A DNA stretch of 19,219 bases from positions 208,007 through 227,225 of the forward strand of contig DBCS01000007.1 in the NCBI GenBank assembly GCA_002293185.1, in the 5' to 3' direction. This stretch comes from Flavobacteriales bacterium UBA952. GTDB taxonomy: Bacteria; Bacteroidota; Bacteroidia; Flavobacteriales_D; Crocinitomicaceae. The notes below the pieces were generated by a model. That model was not told the DNA's origin, did no database searches, and saw nothing but the letters and a program-made list of their open reading frames with translations. The position numbers were made by a program, and so were the translations under genes. Positions 1 to 6,850 of this stretch are shown piece after piece. Numbering within the stretch: the stretch's first letter is position 1; every line of letters begins with the position of its first letter.

Positions 1-300
1 TTTGCTGGCAAACTGCTCGAAACCGCTTTAAAGGTGGTAAAGCTCTCCATCCTCAATAACCTAGCAGGTGCGTTATTGGGCATATTGCAATGGATGTATT
101 TGGTAGGAACCATTCTCCTTTTTGTGCTGTCCAATGATCACAAACAAAAACTGATCAGTTCGCAAACGCGTAACGCCTCCATAGCAATTCCGTTCTATAC
201 CGGGATGCTACAAAATACCTTGCCAAAGGTAGGAGAAACCATTCTGTTTGAATCTTATTTAGAACAAGCACAAGATAAAATTGGCTATGAAAAGGAATAA
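1..300 (+). CDS. CvpA family membrane protein, C-terminal part (5' end outside window)
   Basis: The reading frame is open from the first base, so the gene is cut by the window edge; a GTG at position 34 is not a convincing start. The visible 99 residues contain the motif NNLAGALLGILQWMYLVGTI, a glycine-spaced amphipathic stretch leading into a hydrophobic helix. This matches the last membrane segment of the CvpA (colicin V production) family, in which a conserved GAxxGxxxG pattern precedes the final helix. The remaining 50 residues are soluble, as in family members. CvpA proteins are inner-membrane proteins; their role in Bacteroidota is not well defined. The 3' end overlaps the next gene by 14 bases, which suggests cotranscription. 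The family call rests on this short segment only. Confidence 0.6.
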   Translation, partial: FAGKLLETALKVVKLSILNNLAGALLGILQWMYLVGTILLFVLSNDHKQKLISSQTRNASIAIPFYTGMLQNTLPKVGETILFESYLEQAQDKIGYEKE

Positions 301-829
301 ACTCAAATTAGTTTTATTTGTATTGTTCTTGAGTTTTGTATCAACGGCATTTGCCGTGTATCCCAATCTATTTTATCTACCTAAGAAAACGAAACTTAAA
401 ACTGGGACTTATTTTGGCCTCCAAAGCGGACGTTTTTATGCCCTTGAATACGGATGGGAATTGCAAAGAAAAACCCGTGAAGATCTTGTGCACTCCAATA
501 CAACGGCCGTTCATCATGGTTTGAACGCTTCGTTTGACTTTTCTCGCTTGAATCCTATCTTGGGATACGACATTGGTTTTTGGAGCCGCACTGGCAATTT
601 TGACCTCACGTATGGGCTCAGCGCCGCGGTGCGTACCGATTTAAAACAGTTGCGTTTTGGGGTTTGCCCAAGTGTAGGCATCAAAGTTTGGCAGCTGCAT
701 GTGCAAACGGGCATGTATGTGCTCGCTCCGTTTTATGCTTTAGACAATACCACCTTCAATTCTAATACCTTTTTTATCTCCGCACGCTTTTTGGTGGTCA
801 AGCATAAAAAAACAAAAGGGGCCAATTAG
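287..829 (+). CDS. Exported protein, probable small outer-membrane beta-barrel, function unknown
   Basis: The start chosen is ATG 287; an in-frame TTG at 281 would add only two residues. The protein (180 residues) opens with a basic N-region (MKRNKLK), a hydrophobic core and an STAFA type cleavage site near residue 23, a clear signal peptide. The mature part is rich in alternating polar/hydrophobic segments with aromatic and glycine residues (for example TGTYFGLQSGRFYALEYGW, FDLTYGLSAAVR, LRFGVCPSVGI). It ends with a strand-like FISARFLVV followed by lysines. This pattern suggests a small outer-membrane barrel of the general Bacteroidota type, but the terminal Phe signature is not at the very C-terminus, so this is inference. 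It overlaps the CvpA-like gene and ends inside a terminator. No specific family is recognised. Confidence 0.55.
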   Translation: MKRNKLKLVLFVLFLSFVSTAFAVYPNLFYLPKKTKLKTGTYFGLQSGRFYALEYGWELQRKTREDLVHSNTTAVHHGLNASFDFSRLNPILGYDIGFWSRTGNFDLTYGLSAAVRTDLKQLRFGVCPSVGIKVWQLHVQTGMYVLAPFYALDNTTFNSNTFFISARFLVVKHKKTKGAN

Positions 830-838
830 ACCCCTTTT
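814..838. terminator. Bidirectional intrinsic terminator between convergent genes
   Basis: A perfect 8-bp stem (AAAAGGGG 814-821 with CCCCTTTT 831-838) has a 9-nt loop that contains the TAG stop of the plus-strand gene. On the plus strand the stem ends in a T run; on the minus strand it is followed by a long T-rich tract (complement of 804-817). It therefore can serve both the exported-protein gene and the convergent aldehyde dehydrogenase gene. Confidence 0.8.
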
Positions 839-859
839 TGAATGTAAGTGCAATAAAGC

Positions 860-2407
860 TTATAAATCGAACTTGATGCCTTGTGCAAGCGGCAAGGAGT
901 CAGAGTAGTTGATGGTGTTGGTCTGACGACGCATGTAAACCTTCCAAGCATCTGAACCAGATTCGCGACCTCCACCTGTTTCTTTTTCACCACCAAAGGC
1001 TCCGCCAATTTCAGCACCTGAAGTTCCGATATTGACATTCGCAATTCCGCAGTCAGAACCTGCTGCGCTCAAGAAGGCTTCAGATTCTTTGAGTTCGTTG
1101 GTCATGATCGCTGAAGATAAACCTTGCGGAACCCCATTTTGCATGGCAATGGCGTTGTGTACACTACCCGTATATTTCATGATGTAAAGGATAGGCGCAA
1201 AAGTTTCGTGTTGTACAATAGCAAAATGATTTTCAGCCTCAATGATACATGGTTTTACATAACAACCCGACTCATAGCCAGGGCCGCTCAATATGCCTCC
1301 TTCTACCAATACTTTTGCGCCTTCTTTTTTGGCAGCTTCAATCGCATTTAGGTAGTTGTTCACGGCGTCTTGATCGATCAGCGGCCCCACGTGGTTGTTT
1401 TGATCTAAAGGATTGCCAATACGCAATTGCTTGTAAGCTGCAACTAAGGCATCTTTGACTTTGTCATAGATTGTTTCGTGGATAATGATGCGGCGTGTCG
1501 ATGTACAACGCTGACCTGCTGTGCCGACTGCACCAAACACAGCACCCGGAACCACCATTTTGAGGTCAGCACTTGGCGCAATAATAATGGCGTTGTTGCC
1601 CCCTAATTCTAAAAGGGAACGGCCCAAACGCTGTCCAACTGCTGCCCCAACTGATTTACCCATGCGGGTAGAACCTGTTGCAGAAATTAAAGGTACGCGG
1701 CTGTCGTTGGCCATGAGTTTGCCGATTTCGCCGTCGCCGATGACCAAACCAGAAACGCCTTCAGGCACGCCGTTGGCGGCAAAAACTTCTTCGGTAATGC
1801 GCTGGCAAGCAATGGCTGTTAAAGGTGTTTTTTCAGATGGTTTCCAGACACAAACGTCGCCGCAAACCCATGCTAAGGCTGTGTTCCAATTCCAAACGGC
1901 TACCGGAAAATTAAACGCCGAAATAATTCCGACAATACCAAGTGGGTGATACTGCTCATACATGCGGTGACCCGGACGCTCTGAATGCATGGTAAGGCCA
2001 TAAAGCTGACGAGAAAGCCCAACAGCAAAATCACAGATATCGATCATTTCTTGAACTTCTCCCAAACCTTCTTGCAAAGATTTACCCATTTCGTAAGAAA
2101 CGAGTTTGCCTAGCGGTTCTTTATAAAAACGAATGCGTTCAGCTAACTGACGAATGACTTCTCCGCGTTTAGGAGCGGGAACAGTTCTCCATTCGATAAA
2201 AGCACTTTGTGCCTTTTCAATGACTTGATTATATTGCGCTTCTGTAGCCATATTCACGTGTGCAATGACCTGTGCATCTACCGGAGAAACAGAAGCAATT
2301 TTAGCTCCTGTTGAAGCAATCCAGTTGGCGCCAGTAGAAGCCCCTTGATTATTTTCTTGAATACCTAATTGGCTTAGGATTTCTTTAATTTCTGCTTGAA
2401 GTGACAT
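860..2407 (-). CDS. ALDH7-type aldehyde dehydrogenase (aminoadipate-semialdehyde/piperideine-6-carboxylate dehydrogenase)
   Basis: This 515-residue NAD(P)+-dependent dehydrogenase is of normal family length. Visible motifs are AFNFPVAVWNWN with the oxyanion-hole Asn166, WKPSEKTP with Lys189, the Rossmann loop ATGSTRMGK (244-251), LLELGGNN with general base Glu267, and GTAGQRCTSTRR with the nucleophile Cys301. The ELGGNN and GTAGQRCT(S/T)TRR forms and the C-terminal GGAFGGEKETGGGRESGSDAWK are hallmarks of the ALDH7/antiquitin subfamily. In that subfamily the enzyme oxidises alpha-aminoadipate semialdehyde to alpha-aminoadipate in lysine breakdown. The substrate is inferred from the subfamily. 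ATG 2405-2407 gives the expected N-terminus. It diverges from mnmE and is probably monocistronic. Confidence 0.93.
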   Translation of the reverse strand: MSLQAEIKEILSQLGIQENNQGASTGANWIASTGAKIASVSPVDAQVIAHVNMATEAQYNQVIEKAQSAFIEWRTVPAPKRGEVIRQLAERIRFYKEPLGKLVSYEMGKSLQEGLGEVQEMIDICDFAVGLSRQLYGLTMHSERPGHRMYEQYHPLGIVGIISAFNFPVAVWNWNTALAWVCGDVCVWKPSEKTPLTAIACQRITEEVFAANGVPEGVSGLVIGDGEIGKLMANDSRVPLISATGSTRMGKSVGAAVGQRLGRSLLELGGNNAIIIAPSADLKMVVPGAVFGAVGTAGQRCTSTRRIIIHETIYDKVKDALVAAYKQLRIGNPLDQNNHVGPLIDQDAVNNYLNAIEAAKKEGAKVLVEGGILSGPGYESGCYVKPCIIEAENHFAIVQHETFAPILYIMKYTGSVHNAIAMQNGVPQGLSSAIMTNELKESEAFLSAAGSDCGIANVNIGTSGAEIGGAFGGEKETGGGRESGSDAWKVYMRRQTNTINYSDSLPLAQGIKFDL

Positions 2408-2424
2408 AAGTGTTGATTTGTCGG

Positions 2425-2432
2425 CAAAGGTA
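2425..2432 (-). promoter_or_regulatory. Bacteroidota -7 element for the aldehyde dehydrogenase gene
   Basis: Read on the minus strand this is TACCTTTG, an exact match to the Bacteroidota -7 consensus TAnnTTTG. It lies 17 bases upstream of the ATG, giving a predicted leader of about 12 nt. No clear -33 TTTG is seen at the usual spacing, so the assignment rests on the -7 element and position. Confidence 0.5.
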
Positions 2433-2448
2433 GGGAATTTTTATTGTG

Positions 2449-2456
2449 TAACTTTG
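2449..2456 (+). promoter_or_regulatory. Bacteroidota -7 element directly at the mnmE start (possible leaderless mRNA)
   Basis: TAACTTTG matches TAnnTTTG exactly and ends four bases before the mnmE ATG at 2461. In this phylum transcription starts a few bases after the TTTG, so the first transcribed base would be at or next to the A of the start codon. No -33 TTTG sits at standard spacing; a TTTG at 2417-2420 is too far away. Confidence 0.5.
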
Positions 2457-2460
2457 TCAC

Positions 2461-3834
2461 ATGAATGACCTTTCTCACGATCCAATTTGCGCATTAGCCA
2501 CCGCTAATGGCATGGGTGCTATAGCGGTTATTCGTGTTTCTGGTAAAAATTCCAAGCACCTAGTTTCTAAGGCCTTTTCTAAAGACCTGAGTTCGTTGCT
2601 GAGCCATACCGTTCATTTAGGTTGGATGCTTTCAGCTTCCGGTGAACGCCTTGATGAAGTGCTTGCCACTTTATTTGACCACGGTAAGAGTTTTACTGGC
2701 GAGGAGAGTGTCGAGTTGGCTTGTCATGGCTCGCCATATATCCAGCAGTTGCTTTTGCAGCGCTTGGTAGAGGTGGGTTGTCGTTTGGCTGAGCCTGGCG
2801 AATTCACGAAGCGGGCCTTTTTAAATGGCCGCCTAGACCTTTCGCAGGCCGAAGCTGTGGCAGACCTCATTGCCGCGCAATCCAAACAAGCCCATCAGGT
2901 TGCCCTGCAGCAATTGCGCGGCCGCTTTTCTTCGGAGCTGCAACAACTGCGCGAACAACTCATCAATTTTGCTGCCCTCATCGAACTCGAACTCGATTTT
3001 GCTGAAGAAGACGTCGAGTTCGCCGACCGCAGCGCCCTCAAAAACTTGGTTACTGATGTATTGAAAATAGTTCATCGTTTAGCGACTTCTTTTGAATTAG
3101 GGAATGCCATCAAAAATGGTGTGCCGGTTGCTATTGTTGGTGCTCCAAATACTGGAAAAAGCACCTTACTCAATCAATTACTCGGTGAAGAACGCGCCAT
3201 TGTTTCTAACATTGCCGGAACTACCCGAGATGTCATCGAAGAAGTCCTCAACATCGAAGGCATTCAGTTTCGCTTGATCGACACCGCAGGCATCCGCGAA
3301 ACAACCGAAACAATTGAAGCACTTGGCATAGAGCGCTCTCAACAAAAAATCGAACAAGCCAAAATTATACTTTGCTTGGCAGACTCCGGCGATGCCTCCA
3401 ACCTCCAAGAAACCACTGAGTGGGTGCAGTCCTTGAAGACTTTACATCCGGATAAAAATATTTTGTTGATCCTAAATAAAGCAGATTTAAAAACGACAGT
3501 AAATTTAAATAACCAAGAAGAAGTACTACAAATTAGTGCATTAACCGGTGAAGGCATTCTTGAACTCAAAAATAAACTTGTACAACTTACCCTCGGCGAC
3601 TTCAGTATCCAAGACGAAACCATTGTTTCCAACGCACGCCACCACGCTGCGCTTCAACTTACGGCTGCTGCCCTAAAGCGCGCCCAAGAAGGTCTTCAAG
3701 GCCACACCACCGCTGACTTCATTGCCATGGACATCCGCGAAGCCATGCGCCAATTGGGCCACATCACGGGTCAAATTGATATTGATACGGATATTTTGGG
3801 TACGATCTTCAGTAAGTTTTGTATTGGAAAGTAG
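2461..3834 (+). CDS. mnmE: tRNA uridine-5-carboxymethylaminomethyl modification GTPase MnmE
   Basis: MnmE (TrmE/ThdF) works with MnmG to modify the wobble uridine U34 of certain tRNAs. The 457-residue protein has the usual length and layout. An N-terminal folate-binding domain begins DPICALATANGMGAIAVIRVSG and includes GEFTKRAFLNGRLDL. A helical domain encloses a K+-dependent G domain with P-loop GAPNTGKS (227-234), switch residues TTRD (254-257), DTAG (274-277) and NKAD (339-342). The protein ends in the invariant CIGK with Cys454. The start at 2461 is supported by the match of the first residues to the family. The 3' end is intact although an element appears to be inserted there. The hairpin at 3876-3902, which would terminate its transcript, lies on the element side of the junction. 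Confidence 0.97.
   Translation: MNDLSHDPICALATANGMGAIAVIRVSGKNSKHLVSKAFSKDLSSLLSHTVHLGWMLSASGERLDEVLATLFDHGKSFTGEESVELACHGSPYIQQLLLQRLVEVGCRLAEPGEFTKRAFLNGRLDLSQAEAVADLIAAQSKQAHQVALQQLRGRFSSELQQLREQLINFAALIELELDFAEEDVEFADRSALKNLVTDVLKIVHRLATSFELGNAIKNGVPVAIVGAPNTGKSTLLNQLLGEERAIVSNIAGTTRDVIEEVLNIEGIQFRLIDTAGIRETTETIEALGIERSQQKIEQAKIILCLADSGDASNLQETTEWVQSLKTLHPDKNILLILNKADLKTTVNLNNQEEVLQISALTGEGILELKNKLVQLTLGDFSIQDETIVSNARHHAALQLTAAALKRAQEGLQGHTTADFIAMDIREAMRQLGHITGQIDIDTDILGTIFSKFCIGK
3817..3834 (+). other. Left attachment site (attL core) in the last codons of mnmE
   Basis: The 18 bases TTTTGTATTGGAAAGTAG encode the invariant FCIGK tail and stop of MnmE. The 18-bp attB core of SGI1-type islands covers the same codons and, from memory, differs at only a few positions. 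The compositional and gene-content break occurs immediately after it and the integrase gene lies about 600 bp to the right. The exact crossover point cannot be seen from one site. Confidence 0.65.
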
Positions 3835-3875
3835 GAGTCGTATTAGTCTATCTGACATAATGCGATTTAAACTCA

Positions 3876-3902
3876 TTAAACCCTTTGTTATAAAGGGTTT
3901 AA
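3876..3902. terminator. Perfect 11-bp hairpin downstream of mnmE
   Basis: The arms TTAAACCCTTT (3876-3886) and AAAGGGTTTAA (3892-3902) are perfectly complementary around a 5-nt loop GTTAT. No long T run follows on either side beyond the stem itself, so efficiency is uncertain. By position it would terminate mnmE transcription and insulate the element. It lies on the element side of the attachment core. Confidence 0.55.
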
Positions 3903-3935
3903 GTATAACCATCTAATTTTATTTAGTCCGATACA

Positions 3936-3968
3936 CTTGTATTATCCAACATTAATATTGTATCTTTG
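3936..3968 (+). promoter_or_regulatory. Candidate promoter for the zinc-finger/HTH-integrase operon
   Basis: The -7 element TATCTTTG (3961-3968) matches TAnnTTTG exactly. A partial -33 element CTTG (3936-3939) lies 21 bases upstream, near the usual spacing. The -7 element overlaps the GTATC repeats. The predicted leader of about 90 nt would contain the four phased TTACA units just before the ATG at 4064. Confidence 0.45.
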
Positions 3969-3995
3969 ATGTATCTTAATGTTTCGGGATACAAT
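3957..3995. repeat. GTATC inverted and direct repeats near the left end (candidate integrase arm sites)
   Basis: ATTGTATC (3957-3964) and GATACAAT (3988-3995) form an 8-bp perfect inverted repeat. A further direct copy GTATCTT lies at 3971-3977, eleven bases from the first (3960-3966), and GATAC occurs at 3930-3934. The motif ATTTAGT sits at 3921-3927 and 4009-4015 and recurs with GTATC at the right end (19121-19136). Clustered repeats beside an attachment core are typical of tyrosine-recombinase arm sites or an operator; which one is not decided. Confidence 0.4.
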
Positions 3996-4020
3996 TATTT
4001 GCGATTTTATTTAGTGAATA

Positions 4021-4061
4021 TTTACAATTTGTTACATTATGTTACAGTATTTTACAAATTG
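4021..4061. repeat. Four TTACA units at exact 10-bp spacing, with flanking inverted repeat
   Basis: TTACA occurs at 4022-4026, 4032-4036, 4042-4046 and 4052-4056, exactly one helical turn apart. The outer units extend to TTTACAA (4021-4027 and 4051-4057). CAATTTG (4025-4031) and CAAATTG (4055-4061) are perfect inverted repeats. The array ends two bases before the ATG at 4064. This layout fits cooperative binding by a small HTH protein, or an iteron/arm-site array. The product of the adjacent gene is the obvious candidate binder (inference). Confidence 0.6.
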
Positions 4062-4063
4062 AT

Positions 4064-4423
4064 ATGAATATGAGCGGCAACATAAGAATACCCAAGATTT
4101 GTATAGAGTGCAATAATGCTTTCATAGCCCAAAAGACTTTTACACAGTTTTGCTCGAAAAAATGTACTTCCATAGCGTATAAAAGAAAAAAGAGAAATGA
4201 AAAAGTTGATGCTGATCCAAATCAAATAGTTAAAGAAGCAATGGGAGTTGATATGGCATTGATACAATCCAAAGAGTATTTAAGTATAAAAGAAACGTGC
4301 TTTTTACTTGGAATAAGCAGAATGAGTCTTTATAGATACATTAAGAACAAAACAATTGTTCCTTCAAGTATTGGGGGAAAGGTGATAATCAAAAAAGAAG
4401 TAATAACGAACTTAATAAAATAA
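4064..4423 (+). CDS. Zinc-finger plus helix-turn-helix protein, candidate excisionase/regulator
   Basis: This 119-residue protein has two visible parts. The first is an N-terminal zinc-knuckle pattern with Cys13, Cys16, Cys30 and Cys34 (CIEC ... CSKKC). The second is a C-terminal MerR/excisionase-type HTH from about residue 70 (SIKETCFLLGISRMSLYRYI) followed by a wing-like IGGKVIIKKE. Bacteroidota elements often encode such a protein directly before the integrase, where it can act as recombination directionality factor or transcriptional regulator. It is followed after three bases by the integrase gene and preceded by the phased TTACA array. ATG 4064 was used; ATG 4070 is an alternative. The excisionase role is inferred. 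Confidence 0.7.
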   Translation: MNMSGNIRIPKICIECNNAFIAQKTFTQFCSKKCTSIAYKRKKRNEKVDADPNQIVKEAMGVDMALIQSKEYLSIKETCFLLGISRMSLYRYIKNKTIVPSSIGGKVIIKKEVITNLIK

Positions 4424-4426
4424 AAT

Positions 4427-5545
4427 ATGGGAGTGCATTTAAGAAAAAAGAAAATTGCTAACGGCAGAGAAAGTTTGTATTTGGATTTTTACCCACCAAT
4501 AAAAGGTGGTGATGGGAAATTCACAAGAAGGGAATACTTAAACAAGTATATCTATGAAAATCCAAAAAATGCAGATGAAAAACTTCACAATAAGGAAAAC
4601 TTGATTGTCGCAGAGGGAATTAAAAATAAACGAGAGAAGGAAATATTAAATGAACAAGACGGATTATTCAACACTCAGAATAAGAAACGGGATTTCATTG
4701 AGTACTTTGAGAATTTATGCGAAAAGCGCAAGGAGAGCGAGGGTAATTATGGCAATTGGTTGAGCGCATTAAACTATTTAAAGGCATATACTGGAGGAAA
4801 GTGTAAGATGGGCGATTTAACAGAAGAATTTTGTGAGAAATTTAAAGACTATTTGTTAAGCGCAAATCGTTTGAATACGGTTCGGGGCTTAAGGTTGTCT
4901 CAAAACTCGGCATTAAGTTATTTTAATAAGGTAAGATGTGCCATAAATGAGGCTTATGATGCTCGCTTATTGAATGAAAATCCACTTCGTCATATTAAGG
5001 GGATCAAACATAAGGAAAGTAAACGAGAGTTCTTGACACAAGAGGAATTACAGTTATTGGCTCAAACGCATTGTGATATTGTGGCATTAAAGAATGCAGC
5101 GTTATTCTCAGCATTAACTGGACTTCGTTGGAGTGATATTAGTAAGTTAATGTGGAGTGATATTCAACGAACGGAAACGGGTTGTTTCATACACATTAAT
5201 CAAAAGAAAACGATTGATGTAATTATGCATCCAATCAGTGAAACTTCAGTAAGTCTATTAGGGGAAAGAGGAAATCCAAAGGAGTTAATATTTGAAGGAT
5301 TAAAGTACTCAGACAGTAATAATGATAAGATAAAAAGATGGATTTTAAGAGCGGGAATCCATAAGAATATTACGTTTCATAATTTTCGCCACACTTATGC
5401 TACGCTACTCTTAAATAAAGGGGTTGACATATATACGGTATCTACAATGCTTGGACACAAGAAAATCGAAACCACTATGATTTATGCAAAAGTATTGAGC
5501 GAAACGAAAGTTAAAGCGGCAAACGTAATTGATATAGAATTATGA
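4427..5545 (+). CDS. Tyrosine recombinase (integrase)
   Basis: The 372-residue protein has the layout of Bacteroidota site-specific integrases: an N-terminal arm-binding region (about 1-90), a SAM-like core-binding domain (about 88-185) and a C-terminal catalytic domain. All catalytic residues are visible: Arg234 in TGLRWSD, a beta-hairpin Lys at 260 or 261, His318 and Arg321 in HNFRH, His344 in MLGHKKIETT, and the nucleophile Tyr353 in MIYAKV. It is therefore probably active. It likely catalyses integration into the mnmE 3' end and excision. The gene is cotranscribed with the HTH gene upstream and overlaps the next ORF by four bases (ATGA). Confidence 0.93.
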   Translation: MGVHLRKKKIANGRESLYLDFYPPIKGGDGKFTRREYLNKYIYENPKNADEKLHNKENLIVAEGIKNKREKEILNEQDGLFNTQNKKRDFIEYFENLCEKRKESEGNYGNWLSALNYLKAYTGGKCKMGDLTEEFCEKFKDYLLSANRLNTVRGLRLSQNSALSYFNKVRCAINEAYDARLLNENPLRHIKGIKHKESKREFLTQEELQLLAQTHCDIVALKNAALFSALTGLRWSDISKLMWSDIQRTETGCFIHINQKKTIDVIMHPISETSVSLLGERGNPKELIFEGLKYSDSNNDKIKRWILRAGIHKNITFHNFRHTYATLLLNKGVDIYTVSTMLGHKKIETTMIYAKVLSETKVKAANVIDIEL

Positions 5546-6393
5546 TAGAATTGCCAGAGGACATTAAAATTCAATATGAAAAGGATGTCGAAATGTACTT
5601 TGCTGAAATTGAAAAGTTAAAACGTAAATCAATTTCAGCAAGGGGAATTTTACTAACAGAACAGTTTGATCCATTTCCGAACAACGGTAGCCAAGATGAT
5701 AGGATGAATTTTGTTGTACAATTTATGCCGTTTATTCTTGATTTAACGCTATTTCCAGACGATGAAGTCATTCAAAAACTTAAAGACTACCGATTTGCAT
5801 CTCCGACACTAAAGTGGATGGTTAATCTCGATGACATAACCGAAGAGATAAATAGATTGTCCTCAATTGAAGGTTTGTTTTTTATGCCTTTTAGTTTCTT
5901 GTTTGCGATTCAAAACCACCTTTTTTTAAAGTTCTTTATAAATTTCTTAGAGGATTTTGAACTGTCAACATTTTATAACAATCAAGATACAAATATTCTA
6001 TTTGTGGATTTGGACAAAAGAATTAGACGAAGAGTCTACAATAAAAAAATGCACCAAACACCAAAAATGGATGCTTTTGAAAAAAGAATGAATGAAATAA
6101 TTGATGAGTTGGAAACTGAAACATCTGATGACATTGAATTTTCAAATAAGTATCTACGACAAACTTCCAAAGGAAACACATCATTATTCTACTCATTGAT
6201 TGATATGTTTCACGTACAAGGACAAAGTAAAAACAAAATTTACTTGGAGTTATTTCCGCTTTTGAAATTGATAATGAAAGATGATGAACTATTATCATTT
6301 GAACAATTTATTAGCACAAAAGATGATAAGTATGACGCAAATTACACTAATTATCAAATCAGACGTGTAAAAAAAATACTTCAAAAAAAATAG
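5542..6393 (+). CDS. Hypothetical protein translationally coupled to the integrase
   Basis: The start ATG overlaps the integrase stop (ATGA), a typical translational-coupling arrangement, so the product is made together with the recombinase. The 283 residues are mostly helical and charged. A hydrophobic aromatic-rich stretch lies around residues 110-135 (EGLFFMPFSFLFAIQNHLFLKFF is in this region), but there is no signal peptide and no clear membrane segment. A basic RIRRRVYNKK segment lies near residue 160, and the C-terminus is lysine-rich. No catalytic motif or known domain is recognised. It could be an integrase accessory factor or cargo; the sequence does not decide. Confidence 0.65.
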   Translation: MIELPEDIKIQYEKDVEMYFAEIEKLKRKSISARGILLTEQFDPFPNNGSQDDRMNFVVQFMPFILDLTLFPDDEVIQKLKDYRFASPTLKWMVNLDDITEEINRLSSIEGLFFMPFSFLFAIQNHLFLKFFINFLEDFELSTFYNNQDTNILFVDLDKRIRRRVYNKKMHQTPKMDAFEKRMNEIIDELETETSDDIEFSNKYLRQTSKGNTSLFYSLIDMFHVQGQSKNKIYLELFPLLKLIMKDDELLSFEQFISTKDDKYDANYTNYQIRRVKKILQKK

Positions 6394-6401
6394 ACCAATT
6401 T

Positions 6402-6419
6402 TTTACGAATCATCGTAAA
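6402..6419. repeat. Palindrome TTTACGA-atca-TCGTAAA upstream of the second HTH gene
   Basis: Two perfect 7-bp arms (6402-6408 and 6413-6419) are separated by four bases. The half-site TTTACGA differs by one base from the TTTACAA motif found at 4021-4057 and 8059-8089, and the 7-4-7 layout equals that at 8072-8089. It lies about 33 bases upstream of the -7 element at 6452, so it could be an operator. It may also help terminate the upstream transcript, but no T run follows. Confidence 0.5.
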
Positions 6420-6451
6420 TATCTGGTTTATATTGTTCATATACAACATAA

Positions 6452-6459
6452 TACATTTG
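6452..6459 (+). promoter_or_regulatory. Bacteroidota -7 element for the HTH-ATPase genes
   Basis: TACATTTG matches TAnnTTTG exactly. A weak -33 (TTTA, 6427-6430) lies 21 bases upstream. The predicted leader to the ATG at 6494 is about 30 nt. The palindrome at 6402-6419 lies just upstream. Confidence 0.5.
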
Positions 6460-6493
6460 TCTTGTTTAATCATAAAAATTAATATCAAGTCAA

Positions 6494-6850
6494 ATGAACA
6501 AAGAAGAAGTAACAGTAGTTGAATTACTACCAAAAATTTACCACCATATCAACGTGGCGGTTTCAAACGCTGTAGGATCAGCGTTAGAAAGATTTCAAAA
6601 AGAGAACCCATCCAAATCACCTTACAAGGATGAAGATTTCTTATCGGCTGAACAAGCAGCGTCTTTTTTGAAACTCAAACTCAATACAATTTATTCAAAA
6701 GCCGAAAAGGGCGAGTTGCCATTTTATCGAAGTGGTAAGCGCAAACTTCTTTTTTCCAAAAAGGAACTGGAACAGCACGTACTTAAGAGAAAAGTTAGAA
6801 GCCTTGATGAACTGAAAGAAGAGGTTGAACAATATAATGGTATGAAATAA
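6494..6850 (+). CDS. Helix-turn-helix (excisionase/MerR-like) DNA-binding protein
   Basis: This 118-residue protein has an N-terminal helical extension (about 1-45) and a typical HTH_17-type domain: FLSAEQAASFLKLKLNTIYSKAEKGELPFYRSGKRKLLFSKKELEQHV (read in parts, about residues 48-96). The domain has the characteristic LPFYRSGKRKLLF wing. Such proteins precede RepA-like ATPase genes in many Bacteroidota mobilizable elements and are described as excisionase-like or regulatory. Its TAA overlaps the ATG of the ATPase gene by one base, so the two are translationally coupled. It may bind the palindrome upstream of its own promoter (inference). Confidence 0.75.
   Translation: MNKEEVTVVELLPKIYHHINVAVSNAVGSALERFQKENPSKSPYKDEDFLSAEQAASFLKLKLNTIYSKAEKGELPFYRSGKRKLLFSKKELEQHVLKRKVRSLDELKEEVEQYNGMK

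Noticed and set aside
1521..1949. A 142-codon plus-strand frame opposite the aldehyde dehydrogenase
   Set aside because: The minus-strand gene has all ALDH motifs; the opposite frame is an accident of codon use (Pro/Ala/Thr-rich shadow).
3835..4063. A tRNA gene as integration target
   Set aside because: No cloverleaf-like sequence is seen; the mnmE 3' end explains the boundary.
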